Assembly (NCBI RefSeq): GCF_020618415.1
Contig: NZ_CP085344.1
Location: 1,201,001 to 1,265,000 of the forward strand
DNA length: 64,000 nucleotides
DNA from: Cupriavidus sp. MP-37
GTDB taxonomy: Bacteria; Pseudomonadota; Gammaproteobacteria; Burkholderiales; Burkholderiaceae
Direction: 5' to 3'
This document shows, piece by piece, positions 1 to 9,518 of this stretch (position 1 is its first letter; every line of letters starts with the position of its first letter). The translations under genes were made by a program, and so were the position numbers. Under the pieces are notes generated by a model that made no database searches, had not been told where the DNA came from, and was given only the letters and a program-made list of their open reading frames with translations.

Positions 1-437
1 CGGCGGCGCTGGCCAACACGCAGATCGCGCGCGGGCGTTCGCTGGTGGCGCTGCAGCTGGAAAGCCTGGCCGCCGCGATGCATGGCAACCGCGGCTTCTG
101 GGCGGCGGGCACGGCGCCGGCGACGTTCACGCTGTCCGGCGCGACGGTGACGGACAGCACCGGCGCGCTCAGCGCCGAAGCGCCCGACTGCACCAGCGAG
201 GCGTGCACGCCGATGCAGATGGCGGCCTATGACGTGCAGCACTGGGCGGCGGAGATGGCGGCGCACTTTCCCACCTACGCCGCGACGGTCAACTGCAGCA
301 ACGACATCAGCCGCCCGATCCGCTGCAGCCTGAGCGCCACCTGGAGCGAGCACTACCTGGCCTACAACCAGACCACCGCGGCGCAGACCTCGGCCATGGC
401 CGCCACGCAAAGCCTGACGCTGCACGTCCAGCCATGA
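1..437 (+). CDS. pilV: Type IV pilus minor pilin PilV, 5' end outside window
   Basis: C-terminal part of a PilV-type minor pilin. The frame is open from the first complete codon (position 3) to the TGA at 435-437, so the start codon and prepilin leader lie upstream of the window. Minor pilins prime pilus assembly in the inner membrane. The visible part has the alternating hydrophobic and small-residue composition of a pilin globular head and contains several cysteines (for example around 189-210 and 295-325). Identification rests mainly on position: it is followed by pilW, pilX, pilY1 and pilE in the usual order and overlaps pilW by ATGA. The GTG at 45 is internal and unlikely to be the real start. 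Confidence 0.85.
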   Translation, partial: AALANTQIARGRSLVALQLESLAAAMHGNRGFWAAGTAPATFTLSGATVTDSTGALSAEAPDCTSEACTPMQMAAYDVQHWAAEMAAHFPTYAATVNCSNDISRPIRCSLSATWSEHYLAYNQTTAAQTSAMAATQSLTLHVQP

Positions 438-1177
438 GATCCAGACCTCGAATTCCGCGCGGCTTGCCTTGCCGCACGCAGGCCGGTGTTTCGCTGGTCG
501 AGGTGCTGGTGGCGATGGTGATCGCGCTGTTCATGCTGGCGGCGCTGATGACGGTGTTCCTCAACCTGCGCGGCACCGTGCGCGACCAGGAGCGGCTGGC
601 CGCGCTGCAGGACAGCGAGCGCCTGGTGATGACGATGCTGGCCAACACGGTGCAGTCGGCGGGGTATTTCCCCGATCCGCTCAACCAGGTGGCGGCGGAC
701 GCCTTGCCGGCGCTGGCGGGCGGCGCCTTCGGCGATTTCGCCGCGGGGCAGGCCCTCGTCGGGCAATCCGGCGCCGACGGCGCCAGCGATACGCTGACGG
801 CGCGCTTTGTCACCGCCAGCGGCGACGGCATCATGAACTGCCAGGGCACGGCCAATACCTCGGGCGCCAACGTCGCCTACCTCAACACCTTTGCGGTCAA
901 TGCCGCCAACGAGCTGACCTGCGCGGTCAACGGCGGCGCGCCGGTGCCGCTGGCCGGCGGCATCACGGCGCTGCGGGTGCGCTACGGCACCGACAGCGGC
1001 AACGGCGGCAACGTCGACACCTACCTGAGCGCCAGCGCCGTCACCGCGGGCGCACTGTGGGGGCAGGTGCGCAGCGCGCGCGTGACGCTGACCTTTGCCA
1101 ACCCCTTCGCCGGCCAGCCCGGCCAGCCGGCCACGCTCGGCTGGACCCAGACCATCAGCCTGATGAACCGCCCATGA
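434..1177 (+). CDS. pilW: Type IV pilus minor pilin PilW
   Basis: 247 aa. It has a type III (prepilin) signal: a basic leader, then Gly18 followed by VSLVE, with the conserved Glu at position 5 of the mature protein (E23) and a hydrophobic helix to about residue 44. Prepilin peptidase PilD should cleave after Gly18. The remainder resembles PilW minor pilins, which act with PilV, PilX, PilE and PilY1 in the pilus priming complex. The start is fixed by the ATGA overlap with pilV; the end overlaps pilX in the same way, so the genes are probably translationally coupled. Confidence 0.9.
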   Translation: MRSRPRIPRGLPCRTQAGVSLVEVLVAMVIALFMLAALMTVFLNLRGTVRDQERLAALQDSERLVMTMLANTVQSAGYFPDPLNQVAADALPALAGGAFGDFAAGQALVGQSGADGASDTLTARFVTASGDGIMNCQGTANTSGANVAYLNTFAVNAANELTCAVNGGAPVPLAGGITALRVRYGTDSGNGGNVDTYLSASAVTAGALWGQVRSARVTLTFANPFAGQPGQPATLGWTQTISLMNRP

Positions 1178-1761
1178 CACGCGCCCAGTCCGCCTGTTTC
1201 CGCGCCGGCGCCGCGCCGCGCGGCTATGTCCTGATCATCGGCCTGCTGTTCCTGCTGATCCTGTCGCTGCTGTCGGTGACGATGTTCCGCGGCTTCGGCC
1301 TGCAGGAGAAGATCGCCGGCAACACCCGCGAGAAGCAGCGCGCGTTCGAGGCCGCGCAGGGCGCGCTGCAATACGGCGAATGGTGGCTGGGGCGCGGCAA
1401 TGGCTCCGCCGGCGCGGCCTGCAATACCGTGATCGATGCCAACGATCCGGCCAACCTGCAGGTCTGCGCCAACGCGCTGGCGGACCCGGCCAACCTGCCG
1501 TGGACGCCGGCCCGGGCCGACTATCTGCCGCCGTCGATGAGCCTCGCGGCGGCCGGCCGCCCGGGAGGGATGACCGGCAACGACATCAACTACGCGCGCG
1601 CGCCCAGCCTCTACATCCACTATCTGGGCTTGTCGCCGGATGGCCTGTCGATGCTGTTCCGCGTGACCGGCGCCGGCTACGGCGGCAGCGACGGCACCGC
1701 CGCGGTGGTGCAGAGCACCTACCAGCTTGGCGCGGGCACCAAAGACCTCGGGAAAGAGTGA
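1174..1761 (+). CDS. pilX: Type IV pilus minor pilin PilX
   Basis: 195 aa. The leader ends at Gly17 and is followed by a long hydrophobic helix (residues about 18-37). The mature position 5 is Ile, not Glu, which is common in PilX proteins. The C-terminal region is a soluble head with a Cys pair (near 1418 and 1466). PilX works in the minor pilin/PilY1 tip complex. The start is the ATG inside the ATGA overlap with pilW. The stop TGA shares one base with the pilY1 start (TGATG), so the whole cluster is one tightly coupled operon. Confidence 0.9.
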   Translation: MTRAQSACFRAGAAPRGYVLIIGLLFLLILSLLSVTMFRGFGLQEKIAGNTREKQRAFEAAQGALQYGEWWLGRGNGSAGAACNTVIDANDPANLQVCANALADPANLPWTPARADYLPPSMSLAAAGRPGGMTGNDINYARAPSLYIHYLGLSPDGLSMLFRVTGAGYGGSDGTAAVVQSTYQLGAGTKDLGKE

Positions 1762-4700
1762 TGAGCCAACCTCCACGCCTTGCCTGCCTTGCCGCCGCCG
1801 CAAGCGCCGTCGTCAACGCGCTGCTGGCGGGCCAGGCGCATGCCCTGGTGATCCAGGACAACCTGAACGGGGCCTCGTCCTCTTACGACTGGGTGGCGCT
1901 GAATGGCGCGTGCCTGACCGCAGGCAACGGCACCGGCTCGATTCCGGGCTGCGCCACGTCGAGCTTCACCTATTACCGGGACCGCAACTCGAAGCTGGTC
2001 GGGGGCGCCAGCGGCAGCGTGCCGGACGCACCAGGCTACGGCGCGCTGCGGCTGACCAATGGCGACACGGCCGAGGGCGCGAACGGCGACAACCAGACCG
2101 GCGCGGTGGTGTCCAGGTTCACCTTCGGCATGCAGGAGGGTTTGCAGGTCACGTTCTCCACCGTCACCTACGGCGGCGACAACCTGCGCGGCACCGGCGC
2201 CGACGGCATCAGCTTCTACCTGGCCGACGGCAGCAAGAGCCCGACCGTGGGCGGGCTGGGCGGCAGCCTGGGCTACAGCTGCTCGAACGTCAATGCCGCG
2301 TACGACGGCGTGGCCGGGGGCTATCTCGGCATCGGCATCGACGAGTTCGGCAACTTCTCGAACAAGGCCGACAACACCGACTCGGGCCCCGCCTTCCAGG
2401 CCAACCGCATCAGCGTGCGCGGCTCGGGCGATACCAACTGGGCCAGCCTGCGCGCGGCCTATCCGGCCTACTACCCCGACAGCCTGAGCGCCAGCAAGCG
2501 CGCGCAGGCGGTGCAGAACACCTGTGCGCGCGGCTATGTGCAGGACTGGAGCAGCGGCAGGGACGGTGGCGATGTCCGCGGGCGGCGGCTGGCCTACAAC
2601 TACCGCATCCTCGGCATCAGCGACCTGCCCGACAAGATCGCCAACCAGCAGGCCGTGTCGAGGCCGACGCGCGCCAGGGGCATCCCCATCGTCTATTCGC
2701 TCAGGCTGACGCAGAACGGGCTGCTGAGCATGTCTTACAGCTACAACGGCGGCGCGGCCACGCCGGTGATCACCGACCAGGACATCACGCAGGCCAACGG
2801 ACCGGTGCCGGCGTCGCTGCGCTTCGGCTTCGCGGCCGGCACCGGCGGCGGCAGCAACGTGCACGAGATCACCTGCTTCAAGGCCGAGCCGGTGGGCCAG
2901 TCCAGCAGTTCGGCCGGTACCAACGTGCAGCAGTCGGCGCGGGTCGAGGCGGGCTCGCAGGTGTACCTGGCCTACTACCATCCGACCAACTGGTGGGGCG
3001 AGCTGAGCGCGCAGAACCTGCTCTACGATCCCGCCACCGATTCGGTGTCGATCGCCACTGTCGCCAACTGGAACGCCCATTGCACGCTGACCGGCGGCCA
3101 CTGCGCGGCGACCGGCACCTCGGTGGTGGCGCAGGCGCCGGACAGCCGCAAGATCCTGACCTGGAGCGGCAGCACCGGCATTCCGCTGCGCTGGGATGCC
3201 AACCTGCCCGCCGCGCAGAAGGCCAAACTGACCGCGGGCGATGCCACGCCGAGCGGCGACCGCCTCGACTACCTGCGCGGCGACCGCAGCAAGGAACTGA
3301 CCGCGGCCGGCGCCGGGCAGTTCCGCAAGCGCACCGGCGTGCTGGGCGACATCATCGATTCCAGCCCGGCCTGGGTCGGCGCGCCGTCATCGCCTTACAG
3401 CGGGCCCTGGACCGATGCGCTGTACAAGCGCGCCAGCCCGCCCGAGCCCGCCGGCAGCTATGACGCCTTCCGGCAGGCCCGGGCGCAGCGGCTGAACGTG
3501 GTCTATGTCGGCGCCAACGACGGGCTGCTGCACGGTTTCCGCTCCGGCTACTACAACGCGGCCGGCGCCTTCGTCGGCAACGACGCCAGCAAGCCCAACG
3601 ACGGCCGCGAGGTGCTGGCCTACATGCCCGGCGCGGTGCTCGATACCATCCATTCGACCAATCCGGCGCTCGCCTTCGGTTCGCCGCAATACGTGCACAA
3701 CCTGTTTGTCGATGCCACGCCCGGCAGCGGCGACCTGTACTACGCCGGTGCCTGGCATACCTGGCTCGTGGGCGGCCTGGGGCCTGGTGCGAACCGCGGC
3801 GGCCCGCTCGCCAGCAAGACCGCGACGGCGACCGGCGGCGCGCTCTACGCGCTCGACGTGACCGATCCGGAGCGCTTCAGCGACACCCCGGCGGCGGCCA
3901 GTGCCACCGTGATCGGCGAGTGGAACAACACGCTGCAGTGCACCGGCGATAGCGCGTGCGGCGACAACCTCGGCAACACCTATGGCACGCCCGTGATCCG
4001 CCGCCTGCACAACGGCCAGTGGGCGGTGCTGTTCGGCAACGGCCTGGGCAGCAAGAGCGGTTCGGCCGGCCTGTTCATCATGCTGGTCGACCCGGCCGAC
4101 GGCTCGCGCAGCTTCCGCTATCTCGGCACCGGCTACGGGCCGCAGCAGGATCCGGCCGGCGCCAACAGCAGGAACGGCATTGCCTATGTCACGCCGGCCG
4201 ACCTCGACGGCGACCACATCACCGACTATGTCTACGCCGGCGACGTGTTCGGCAACCTGTGGCGCTTCGACCTGACCTCGGACAATCCGGACCTCTGGCG
4301 CGCCGGCAGCCGCCCGCTGATGCAGACCGGCGGCAAGCCGATCTCCACCAGGGTGGCGGTGGGCTCGGTGCCGGGCACCGGAACCGGCGCGTCGGCGATG
4401 CCGCGCGTGGTGGTGGCGTTCGGCACGGGGCGCCGGCTGGAGCAGACGCAGGGCAGCGAAGCGGTGTTCGAGCCGGGCGGGCAGGGGCTGTATGGCGTGT
4501 GGGACTGGGACATGGCGGGCTGGAATGCGATGGCCGGCGCGCAGGCGCGCTATGCATCGCTGGCCAGCGCCACGCGGCCGCTGGCCAGCGCCAACCTGAC
4601 GCAGCAGTCGATTACCGCCGAAGGGCGCGCGGCCGGCGGCACGGTGACGGTGCGCACGGTCAGCGCGAACAAGGTGTGCTGGCAGGGCTCGAACGCCTGC

Positions 4701-5135
4701 GCGAGCGGCAACAACAAGTACGGCTGGCAGTTGCCGCTGCCGTCGGCCACGCGCGAGCAGGTGATCTACAACCCGGTGATCGCCTACGGCATGGTGATCG
4801 TGAACACGACCATCCCGCCCGGTTCGGCGCTGTCGCAGGCCCTGTCGTGCAACGCCGAGGTGCCGTCGGGCTTCACCATGGGCGTGTCGATGGGCTCGGG
4901 CGGCGCGGCCGCGCAGTCGTTCTTCAGCAGCACCAACAGCAGCACCTTCCCGCTGCTGAACAACGGCATTGTCAGCGGCATCGGCCTGAGCGGCACCGGC
5001 ACGCCGTCGGTGGTGACCGCAAAGAAGCGGCCCTACCTGGTGCAGCAGACCGTGGGCGGCAGCGGCGCCATCACGCAGATCAACCCCGGCGCCAATGGCG
5101 CCGGCGCCCGCCTCAACTGGATACGCCTGCGCTGA
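1761..5135 (+). CDS. pilY1: PilY1-type pilus tip adhesin with L-type lectin-like N-terminus
   Basis: 1124 aa. A signal peptide is followed by a region (about residues 28-375) rich in the patterns of L-type (legume-like) lectins: a GADGISFYL motif, then GGYLGIGIDEFGNFSN. From about residue 521 (GDIIDSSPAWVG) it becomes the PilY1/PilC C-terminal beta-propeller, which includes a calcium loop D814-x-D816-x-D818-x3-D822 typical of this family. PilY1 is exported, sits at the pilus tip, promotes pilus extrusion and mediates adhesion. The start chosen is the ATG overlapping the pilX stop; the frame stays open upstream but is occupied by pilX. The lectin assignment comes from motif reading, not from a profile search. 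Confidence 0.9.
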   Translation: MSQPPRLACLAAAASAVVNALLAGQAHALVIQDNLNGASSSYDWVALNGACLTAGNGTGSIPGCATSSFTYYRDRNSKLVGGASGSVPDAPGYGALRLTNGDTAEGANGDNQTGAVVSRFTFGMQEGLQVTFSTVTYGGDNLRGTGADGISFYLADGSKSPTVGGLGGSLGYSCSNVNAAYDGVAGGYLGIGIDEFGNFSNKADNTDSGPAFQANRISVRGSGDTNWASLRAAYPAYYPDSLSASKRAQAVQNTCARGYVQDWSSGRDGGDVRGRRLAYNYRILGISDLPDKIANQQAVSRPTRARGIPIVYSLRLTQNGLLSMSYSYNGGAATPVITDQDITQANGPVPASLRFGFAAGTGGGSNVHEITCFKAEPVGQSSSSAGTNVQQSARVEAGSQVYLAYYHPTNWWGELSAQNLLYDPATDSVSIATVANWNAHCTLTGGHCAATGTSVVAQAPDSRKILTWSGSTGIPLRWDANLPAAQKAKLTAGDATPSGDRLDYLRGDRSKELTAAGAGQFRKRTGVLGDIIDSSPAWVGAPSSPYSGPWTDALYKRASPPEPAGSYDAFRQARAQRLNVVYVGANDGLLHGFRSGYYNAAGAFVGNDASKPNDGREVLAYMPGAVLDTIHSTNPALAFGSPQYVHNLFVDATPGSGDLYYAGAWHTWLVGGLGPGANRGGPLASKTATATGGALYALDVTDPERFSDTPAAASATVIGEWNNTLQCTGDSACGDNLGNTYGTPVIRRLHNGQWAVLFGNGLGSKSGSAGLFIMLVDPADGSRSFRYLGTGYGPQQDPAGANSRNGIAYVTPADLDGDHITDYVYAGDVFGNLWRFDLTSDNPDLWRAGSRPLMQTGGKPISTRVAVGSVPGTGTGASAMPRVVVAFGTGRRLEQTQGSEAVFEPGGQGLYGVWDWDMAGWNAMAGAQARYASLASATRPLASANLTQQSITAEGRAAGGTVTVRTVSANKVCWQGSNACASGNNKYGWQLPLPSATREQVIYNPVIAYGMVIVNTTIPPGSALSQALSCNAEVPSGFTMGVSMGSGGAAAQSFFSSTNSSTFPLLNNGIVSGIGLSGTGTPSVVTAKKRPYLVQQTVGGSGAITQINPGANGAGARLNWIRLR

Positions 5136-5140
5136 CGACC

Positions 5141-5599
5141 ATGAACCTGCCTGCCTTCCCATCGCCGCGGCGCGCTGCCACCGGCTTCACACTGATCGAG
5201 ATGATGATCACGGTGGCGATCGCCGCGATCCTGGCCGCGATCGCCTATCCGTCCTACAACGAGCACGTGCGCAAGTCGCGCCGCACCGACGCCAAGACCG
5301 CCTTGCTCGATCTCGCCGCACGCCAGGAGCGGTTGTTCAGCACGCAGAACGTGTATGGCGGCACGCCGGCGGCGCTTGGCTACGCTGGCGCGGCCTTTCC
5401 CGTGGCGATCCGGTCGGGCGGCCAGGCCTATTACCAGCTGACGGTGGCAGCGGGCAATCCGGCGACCAGCTATACCGCGACGGCGACGCCGATTGGCGCG
5501 CAGCAAGGGGACGACTGCGGCAGCTACACCATCAACCAACTGGGATTGCAGGGCAACACCGGGATGCGCGCCGGCGTGGCGTCGGCGCAGTGCTGGTAG
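5141..5599 (+). CDS. pilE: Type IV minor pilin PilE
   Basis: 152 aa. Classic prepilin: a short leader ending in Gly15, then FTLIEMMITVAIAAILA with Glu at mature position 5 (E20), followed by YPSYNEHVRKSRR, a signature of PilE-type minor pilins. Two cysteines near the C-terminus (DDCGSYTI and the final QCW) probably form the D-region disulfide. It starts 5 bp after the pilY1 stop and ends the operon. Convergent nrdR ends 15 bp downstream and no clear terminator lies between. Confidence 0.92.
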   Translation: MNLPAFPSPRRAATGFTLIEMMITVAIAAILAAIAYPSYNEHVRKSRRTDAKTALLDLAARQERLFSTQNVYGGTPAALGYAGAAFPVAIRSGGQAYYQLTVAAGNPATSYTATATPIGAQQGDDCGSYTINQLGLQGNTGMRAGVASAQCW

Positions 5600-5614
5600 C
5601 AGAAAACGCCGGCG

Positions 5615-6079
5615 TCAGCGCTTGCCGCTGCCGGCGGTGACTTCCGCCAGCACGTCCGAGAATTCGGACACGTCTTCAAAGCTGCGGTAGACCGAGGCAA
5701 AGCGGATATAGGCGATCTTGTCGAGCTTGCGCAGCTCGCGCATCACCAGTTCGCCGACCTGGCTGCTGGGGATTTCCTTTTCACCCAGGGCCAGCAGCTT
5801 TTCTTCGATGCGGGTGATGGCTTCGTCGATGGCTTCGGCCGAGACCGGGCGCTTGCGCAACGCCAGGCGCATCGAATCCTTCAGCTTGGCGCGGGCGTAG
5901 TCCACGCGCGAGCCGTTTTTCTTGACGATGGCGGGGAAGAACAGCTCGATCCGCTCATAGGTGGTGAAGCGGCGGTCGCAGGCTTCGCAGCGGCGGCGCC
6001 GGCGCACGGCATCGCCGTCTTCCGACATGCGGGTGTCGAGAACCTGGGTATTGGAATGACCGCAAAAGGGGCATTTCAT
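5615..6079 (-). CDS. nrdR: Transcriptional repressor NrdR
   Basis: 154 aa, the normal length for NrdR. The N-terminal zinc ribbon shows CPFC and CEAC pairs, followed by the basic [19 protein letters not shown] stretch, and then an ATP-cone domain to about residue 140. NrdR senses ATP/dATP and represses ribonucleotide reductase genes; none is in this window, so its targets lie elsewhere. It lies downstream of glyA on the same strand (154 bp apart), an arrangement I know from Burkholderiales, so some of its transcription may read through from the glyA promoter. Confidence 0.96.
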
Positions 6080-6195
6080 GCCGGACCACCTTCAGTTGAA
6101 CCCCATCGCCTTGTCCGTGTTGTCGTTCTGCGGCGGCGGGGCGGGTTGGCGAGACCCGCGGCCCACGCCCGGGAGGCACGGACCGCGGAGCTGCC

Positions 6196-6225
6196 GGCCG
6201 CCCATGCGCGTGCGCGCGGGCGGCC
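6196..6225 (-). terminator. GC hairpin after glyA
   Basis: A perfect 8-bp stem (GGCCGCCC / GGGCGGCC) with a 14-nt loop lies just past the glyA stop on the minus strand. There is no T-run, so this is at best a weak or Rho-assisted terminator, or an mRNA 3'-end stabiliser that attenuates read-through into nrdR. Confidence 0.35.
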
Positions 6226-6233
6226 CGTCAGCG

Positions 6234-7481
6234 TCAGCCGTAGACCGGGAAACGCTTGGTCAGGGCCGATACCTGCTCGCGCACCGCGGCGATGTTGGCG
6301 GCGTCGTGCGGGTTGTCCAGCACGTCGGCGATCAGGTTGCCGACGACGCGGGCTTCTTCTTCCTTGAAGCCGCGCGTGGTCATGGCCGGCGAGCCGACGC
6401 GGATGCCCGAGGTGACGAACGGCTTTTCCGGGTCGTTCGGAATCGCGTTCTTGTTCACGGTCAGGTGTGCCTCGCCCAGGATGCGCTCGGCTTCCTTGCC
6501 GGTGATGTTCTTGGCGCGCAGGTCGACCAGCATCACGTGGCTCTCGGTGCGGCCGGAGACGATGCGCAGGCCGCGCGCGATCAGGGTCTCGGCCAGCACC
6601 GCGGCGTTCTTCACCACCTGCTGCTGGTAGGCCTTGAACTCGGGCGTCAGCGCTTCCTTGAAGGCCACCGCCTTGCCGGCGATCACGTGCATCAGCGGGC
6701 CGCCCTGGATGCCGGGGAAGATCGACGAGTTGATCGCCTTCTCGTGCTCGGCCTTCATCAGGATCACGCCGCCGCGCGGGCCGCGCAGGCTCTTGTGGGT
6801 GGTGGTGGTGACGAAGTCGGCGTGCGGCACCGGGTTCGGGTAGACGCCCGCGGCGATCAGGCCGGCGTAGTGGGCCATGTCGACCATGAAGTAGGCGCCG
6901 ATCGACTTGGCCACCTTGCCGATGCGCTCGAAGTCGATGCGCAGCGCGAACGCCGAGGCGCCGGCGATGATCAGCTTGGGCTTCTTCTCTTGCGCCAGCT
7001 TTTCCAGCGCGTCGTAGTCGATGTCTTCCTGGGCGTTGAGGCCGTAGCTGACCACGTTGAACCACTTGCCGCTCATGTTCAGCGCCATGCCGTGGGTCAG
7101 GTGGCCGCCTTCGGCCAGGCTCATGCCCATGATGGTGTCGCCCGGCTTGAGCACGGCGAAGTACACGCCCTGGTTGGCCTGCGAGCCCGAGTTGGGCTGC
7201 ACGTTGGCGGCTTCGGCGCCGAACAGCTGCTTGACGCGGTCAATCGCCAGCTGCTCGACGATGTCGACGTACTCGCAACCGCCGTAGTAGCGCTTGCCGG
7301 GATAGCCCTCGGCATACTTGTTGGTCAGCTGCGAACCCTGCGCGGCCATCACCGCGGGCGAGGTGTAGTTCTCGGAGGCGATCAGCTCGATGTGGTCTTC
7401 CTGGCGCTGGTTTTCCTGCTGGATGGCGGCAAAGACCTCGGGGTCGATCTGGTCGATCGTGAAACGGCTGCGTTCGAACAT
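6234..7481 (-). CDS. glyA: Serine hydroxymethyltransferase
   Basis: 415 aa, full length. It converts serine and tetrahydrofolate to glycine and 5,10-methylene-THF, the main source of one-carbon units, using PLP in the cytoplasm. It shows the N-terminal IELIASENY motif and the PLP-lysine segment [14 protein letters not shown]. The start is the ATG at 7481 (MFERSRF); a longer open frame continues upstream to 7838 but runs through the riboswitch and terminator-like hairpin and is not protein-like. Regulation: a ZTP-type riboswitch lies 120-245 nt upstream in the leader. Confidence 0.97.
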   Translation of the reverse strand: MFERSRFTIDQIDPEVFAAIQQENQRQEDHIELIASENYTSPAVMAAQGSQLTNKYAEGYPGKRYYGGCEYVDIVEQLAIDRVKQLFGAEAANVQPNSGSQANQGVYFAVLKPGDTIMGMSLAEGGHLTHGMALNMSGKWFNVVSYGLNAQEDIDYDALEKLAQEKKPKLIIAGASAFALRIDFERIGKVAKSIGAYFMVDMAHYAGLIAAGVYPNPVPHADFVTTTTHKSLRGPRGGVILMKAEHEKAINSSIFPGIQGGPLMHVIAGKAVAFKEALTPEFKAYQQQVVKNAAVLAETLIARGLRIVSGRTESHVMLVDLRAKNITGKEAERILGEAHLTVNKNAIPNDPEKPFVTSGIRVGSPAMTTRGFKEEEARVVGNLIADVLDNPHDAANIAAVREQVSALTKRFPVYG

Positions 7482-7496
7482 GGCGAAACTCGTCTG

Positions 7497-7524
7497 AAAA
7501 AAGGGAATCCGATGCGGGCATCGG
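7497..7524 (-). terminator. Hairpin plus T-run between riboswitch and glyA
   Basis: On the minus strand a CCGATG / CATCGG stem with a 4-nt loop is followed after 6 nt by six Ts, ending about 15 nt before the glyA ATG. It sits where the expression platform of the upstream riboswitch should be. The 6-nt gap before the T-run makes it an imperfect terminator. A competing structure with the C-rich stretch just upstream is possible. Confidence 0.5.
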
Positions 7525-7599
7525 GGGTAGGGCGCGCGGGGAAGGCTAGCGGCGACCGGCACCGGCGGCTTGGCCGTCGGCGCAGGGCGCACCCTGCTT

Positions 7600-7725
7600 C
7601 CCATTCGCTGCCCAGGCGAGCGGCAGGCATGACTCGCGTCAACGCCATGGCGTTTGGAAACTTCACGCCAGAGAACTTGCGCTTCCTCGTGGTAGTGCCC
7701 ACTGACTTCGCCAGTCGCGCAAGAT
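7600..7725 (-). promoter_or_regulatory. ZTP (pfl-motif) riboswitch in the glyA leader
   Basis: Reading the minus strand, the leader contains GCGCGACTGGCGAA (7707-7720), then a GTGG...CCAC hairpin and GAGGAAGCGC, and after a variable insert the block CGCCTGGGCAGCG (7606-7618). As I remember the family, these match the two conserved cores of the ZTP/ZMP riboswitch (GACUGGCGA, GUGG-loop-CCAC, GGGAGCG; and CCGCCUGGGCA). The class senses the purine intermediate ZTP/ZMP, which accumulates when 10-formyl-THF is short, and switches on one-carbon genes such as glyA. Borders are approximate. Confidence 0.85.
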
Positions 7726-7893
7726 GGAATGGTTGCGCGCAGTGTAGCGCGAGGCGGCCGCCCGCCGCAAGCCGTGCACCCGCCAGCCAAGCGCTGGCAA
7801 GGGCTGGCGCGGCCCTGGCCAGCAACTTGCTGTTGCAAAGTCGTCCTGCGGGTTTACACGAAACGGGGTTCGCTCTCCGTTACAATCGCGGCC

Positions 7894-8294
<401 letters not shown>

Positions 8295-8298
<4 letters not shown>

Positions 8299-8978
8299 AT
8301 CCCGTGACCGTCACGCAAGACATGTCGATCGTAACGCTGGTGCTCCACGCCAGCGTGCTGGCACAGGCCGTCATGGCGCTGTTGCTCGCCATGTCGCTGT
8401 TTTCGTGGACCTATATCTTCCGCAAGCACCTGGCGGTGCGGTCCGCGCGCACCCAGACCGAAGGCTTCGAGCGCGACTTCTGGGCCGGCGGCGACCTGCA
8501 GGCGCTCTATAACAGCGCCGTCAACAACCGCCACAACACCGGCGCGCTGGAACGGATCTTCGAATCCGGCATGGGCGAGTTCCTGAAGGCGCGCGAACGC
8601 GGCAACGAGGCCGGCGCGCTGCTCGACGCCGCCCGCCGCGCCATGCGCGCGGCCTACCAGCGCGAGATGGACGTGCTCGAATCGCACTTGCCGTTCCTGG
8701 CGTCGGTCGGTTCGGTGAGCCCGTATATCGGTTTGTTCGGCACGGTGTGGGGGATCATGAACGCGTTCCGCGGGCTGTCGAACGTGCAGCAGGCGACGCT
8801 CGCGTCGGTGGCGCCCGGCATCGCCGAAGCGCTGGTGGCCACCGCGATCGGCCTGTTCGCGGCGATCCCGGCGGTGATCGCCTACAACCGCTATGCCACC
8901 GAAATCGATCGCCTGGCGATCCGCTTCGAGAGCTTCATGGAAGAGTTCCTGAACATCCTGCAGCGGCAGACCCGCTAA
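8295..8978 (+). CDS. tolQ: Tol-Pal system motor protein TolQ
   Basis: 227 aa, normal length. Three membrane helices: an N-terminal one (about residues 15-38) and a pair in the C-terminal half (around GSVSPYIGLFGTVWGIMNAF and the following ATAIGLFAAIPAVIAYN). Homologous to ExbB/MotA. With TolR it forms the inner-membrane proton channel that energises TolA during envelope constriction. It starts inside the ybgC stop (ATGA). Confidence 0.97.
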
Positions 8979-9038
8979 CCGTATTCCCTATCAACGGTCC
9001 GGGCGCGAGCCCGGGCCGGCGTCTCCAGGAGTCCTGCA

Positions 9039-9482
9039 ATGGCAGCCATTCAGCGCCGCGGCGGCTCGCGCCGCCGGGCCAGTGCCGAGATCAACGTCGT
9101 GCCGTATATCGACGTCATGCTCGTGCTGCTGGTCATCTTCATGGTGGCCGCGCCGATCGTCAGCCCCGCCACCGTCGACCTGCCCACCGTGGCCAACGCC
9201 ACGCCGCAGCAGAAGGCGCCGCCGATCGTCGTCACCGTGCATGAAGACGGCCAGCTCACCGCGCGCGGCAAGGACAACGCCGGCAACGCCTTCGAGCGCA
9301 AGCTCGACAAGCAGGGTCTGCTCGACTTCGTCCACCAGCGCCAGAACGAGAACCCGGACCAGCCGGTGGTGATCGCCGCCGACCGCGCGGTCAAATACGA
9401 GGCGGTGCTGGACGTGATGTCGATCCTGAAAGCCGACGGCGTCAAGCGCGTGGGCCTGATGGTCAAGTCCAAGACCTCCTGA
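9039..9482 (+). CDS. tolR: Tol-Pal system protein TolR
   Basis: 147 aa. A single N-terminal membrane helix carries the proton-relay aspartate (INVVPYIDVMLVLLVIFMV), followed by a periplasmic ExbD/TolR domain to the end. It works with TolQ as the stator/ion channel that drives TolA. It is separated from tolQ by 60 bp that carries an AGGAG-like ribosome site (CCAGGAG near 9025). Confidence 0.97.
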   Translation: MAAIQRRGGSRRRASAEINVVPYIDVMLVLLVIFMVAAPIVSPATVDLPTVANATPQQKAPPIVVTVHEDGQLTARGKDNAGNAFERKLDKQGLLDFVHQRQNENPDQPVVIAADRAVKYEAVLDVMSILKADGVKRVGLMVKSKTS

Positions 9483-9518
9483 CGGTTTGAAGCACCTATC
9501 TGATTGCCGTTGCGCTTG

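Noticed and set aside
1719..5162. Long minus-strand open frames opposite pilX-pilY1 (up to about 590 codons)
   Set aside because: Very Ala/Arg/Gly/His-rich translations without any domain, fully antisense to clearly recognisable pilus genes. Such frames are expected in high-GC DNA.
7881..7886. TACAAT as a confident -10 of the tol-pal promoter
   Set aside because: No -35 at suitable spacing and it lies only 8 bp before the ybgC start. Mentioned with the gene but not listed as a promoter.
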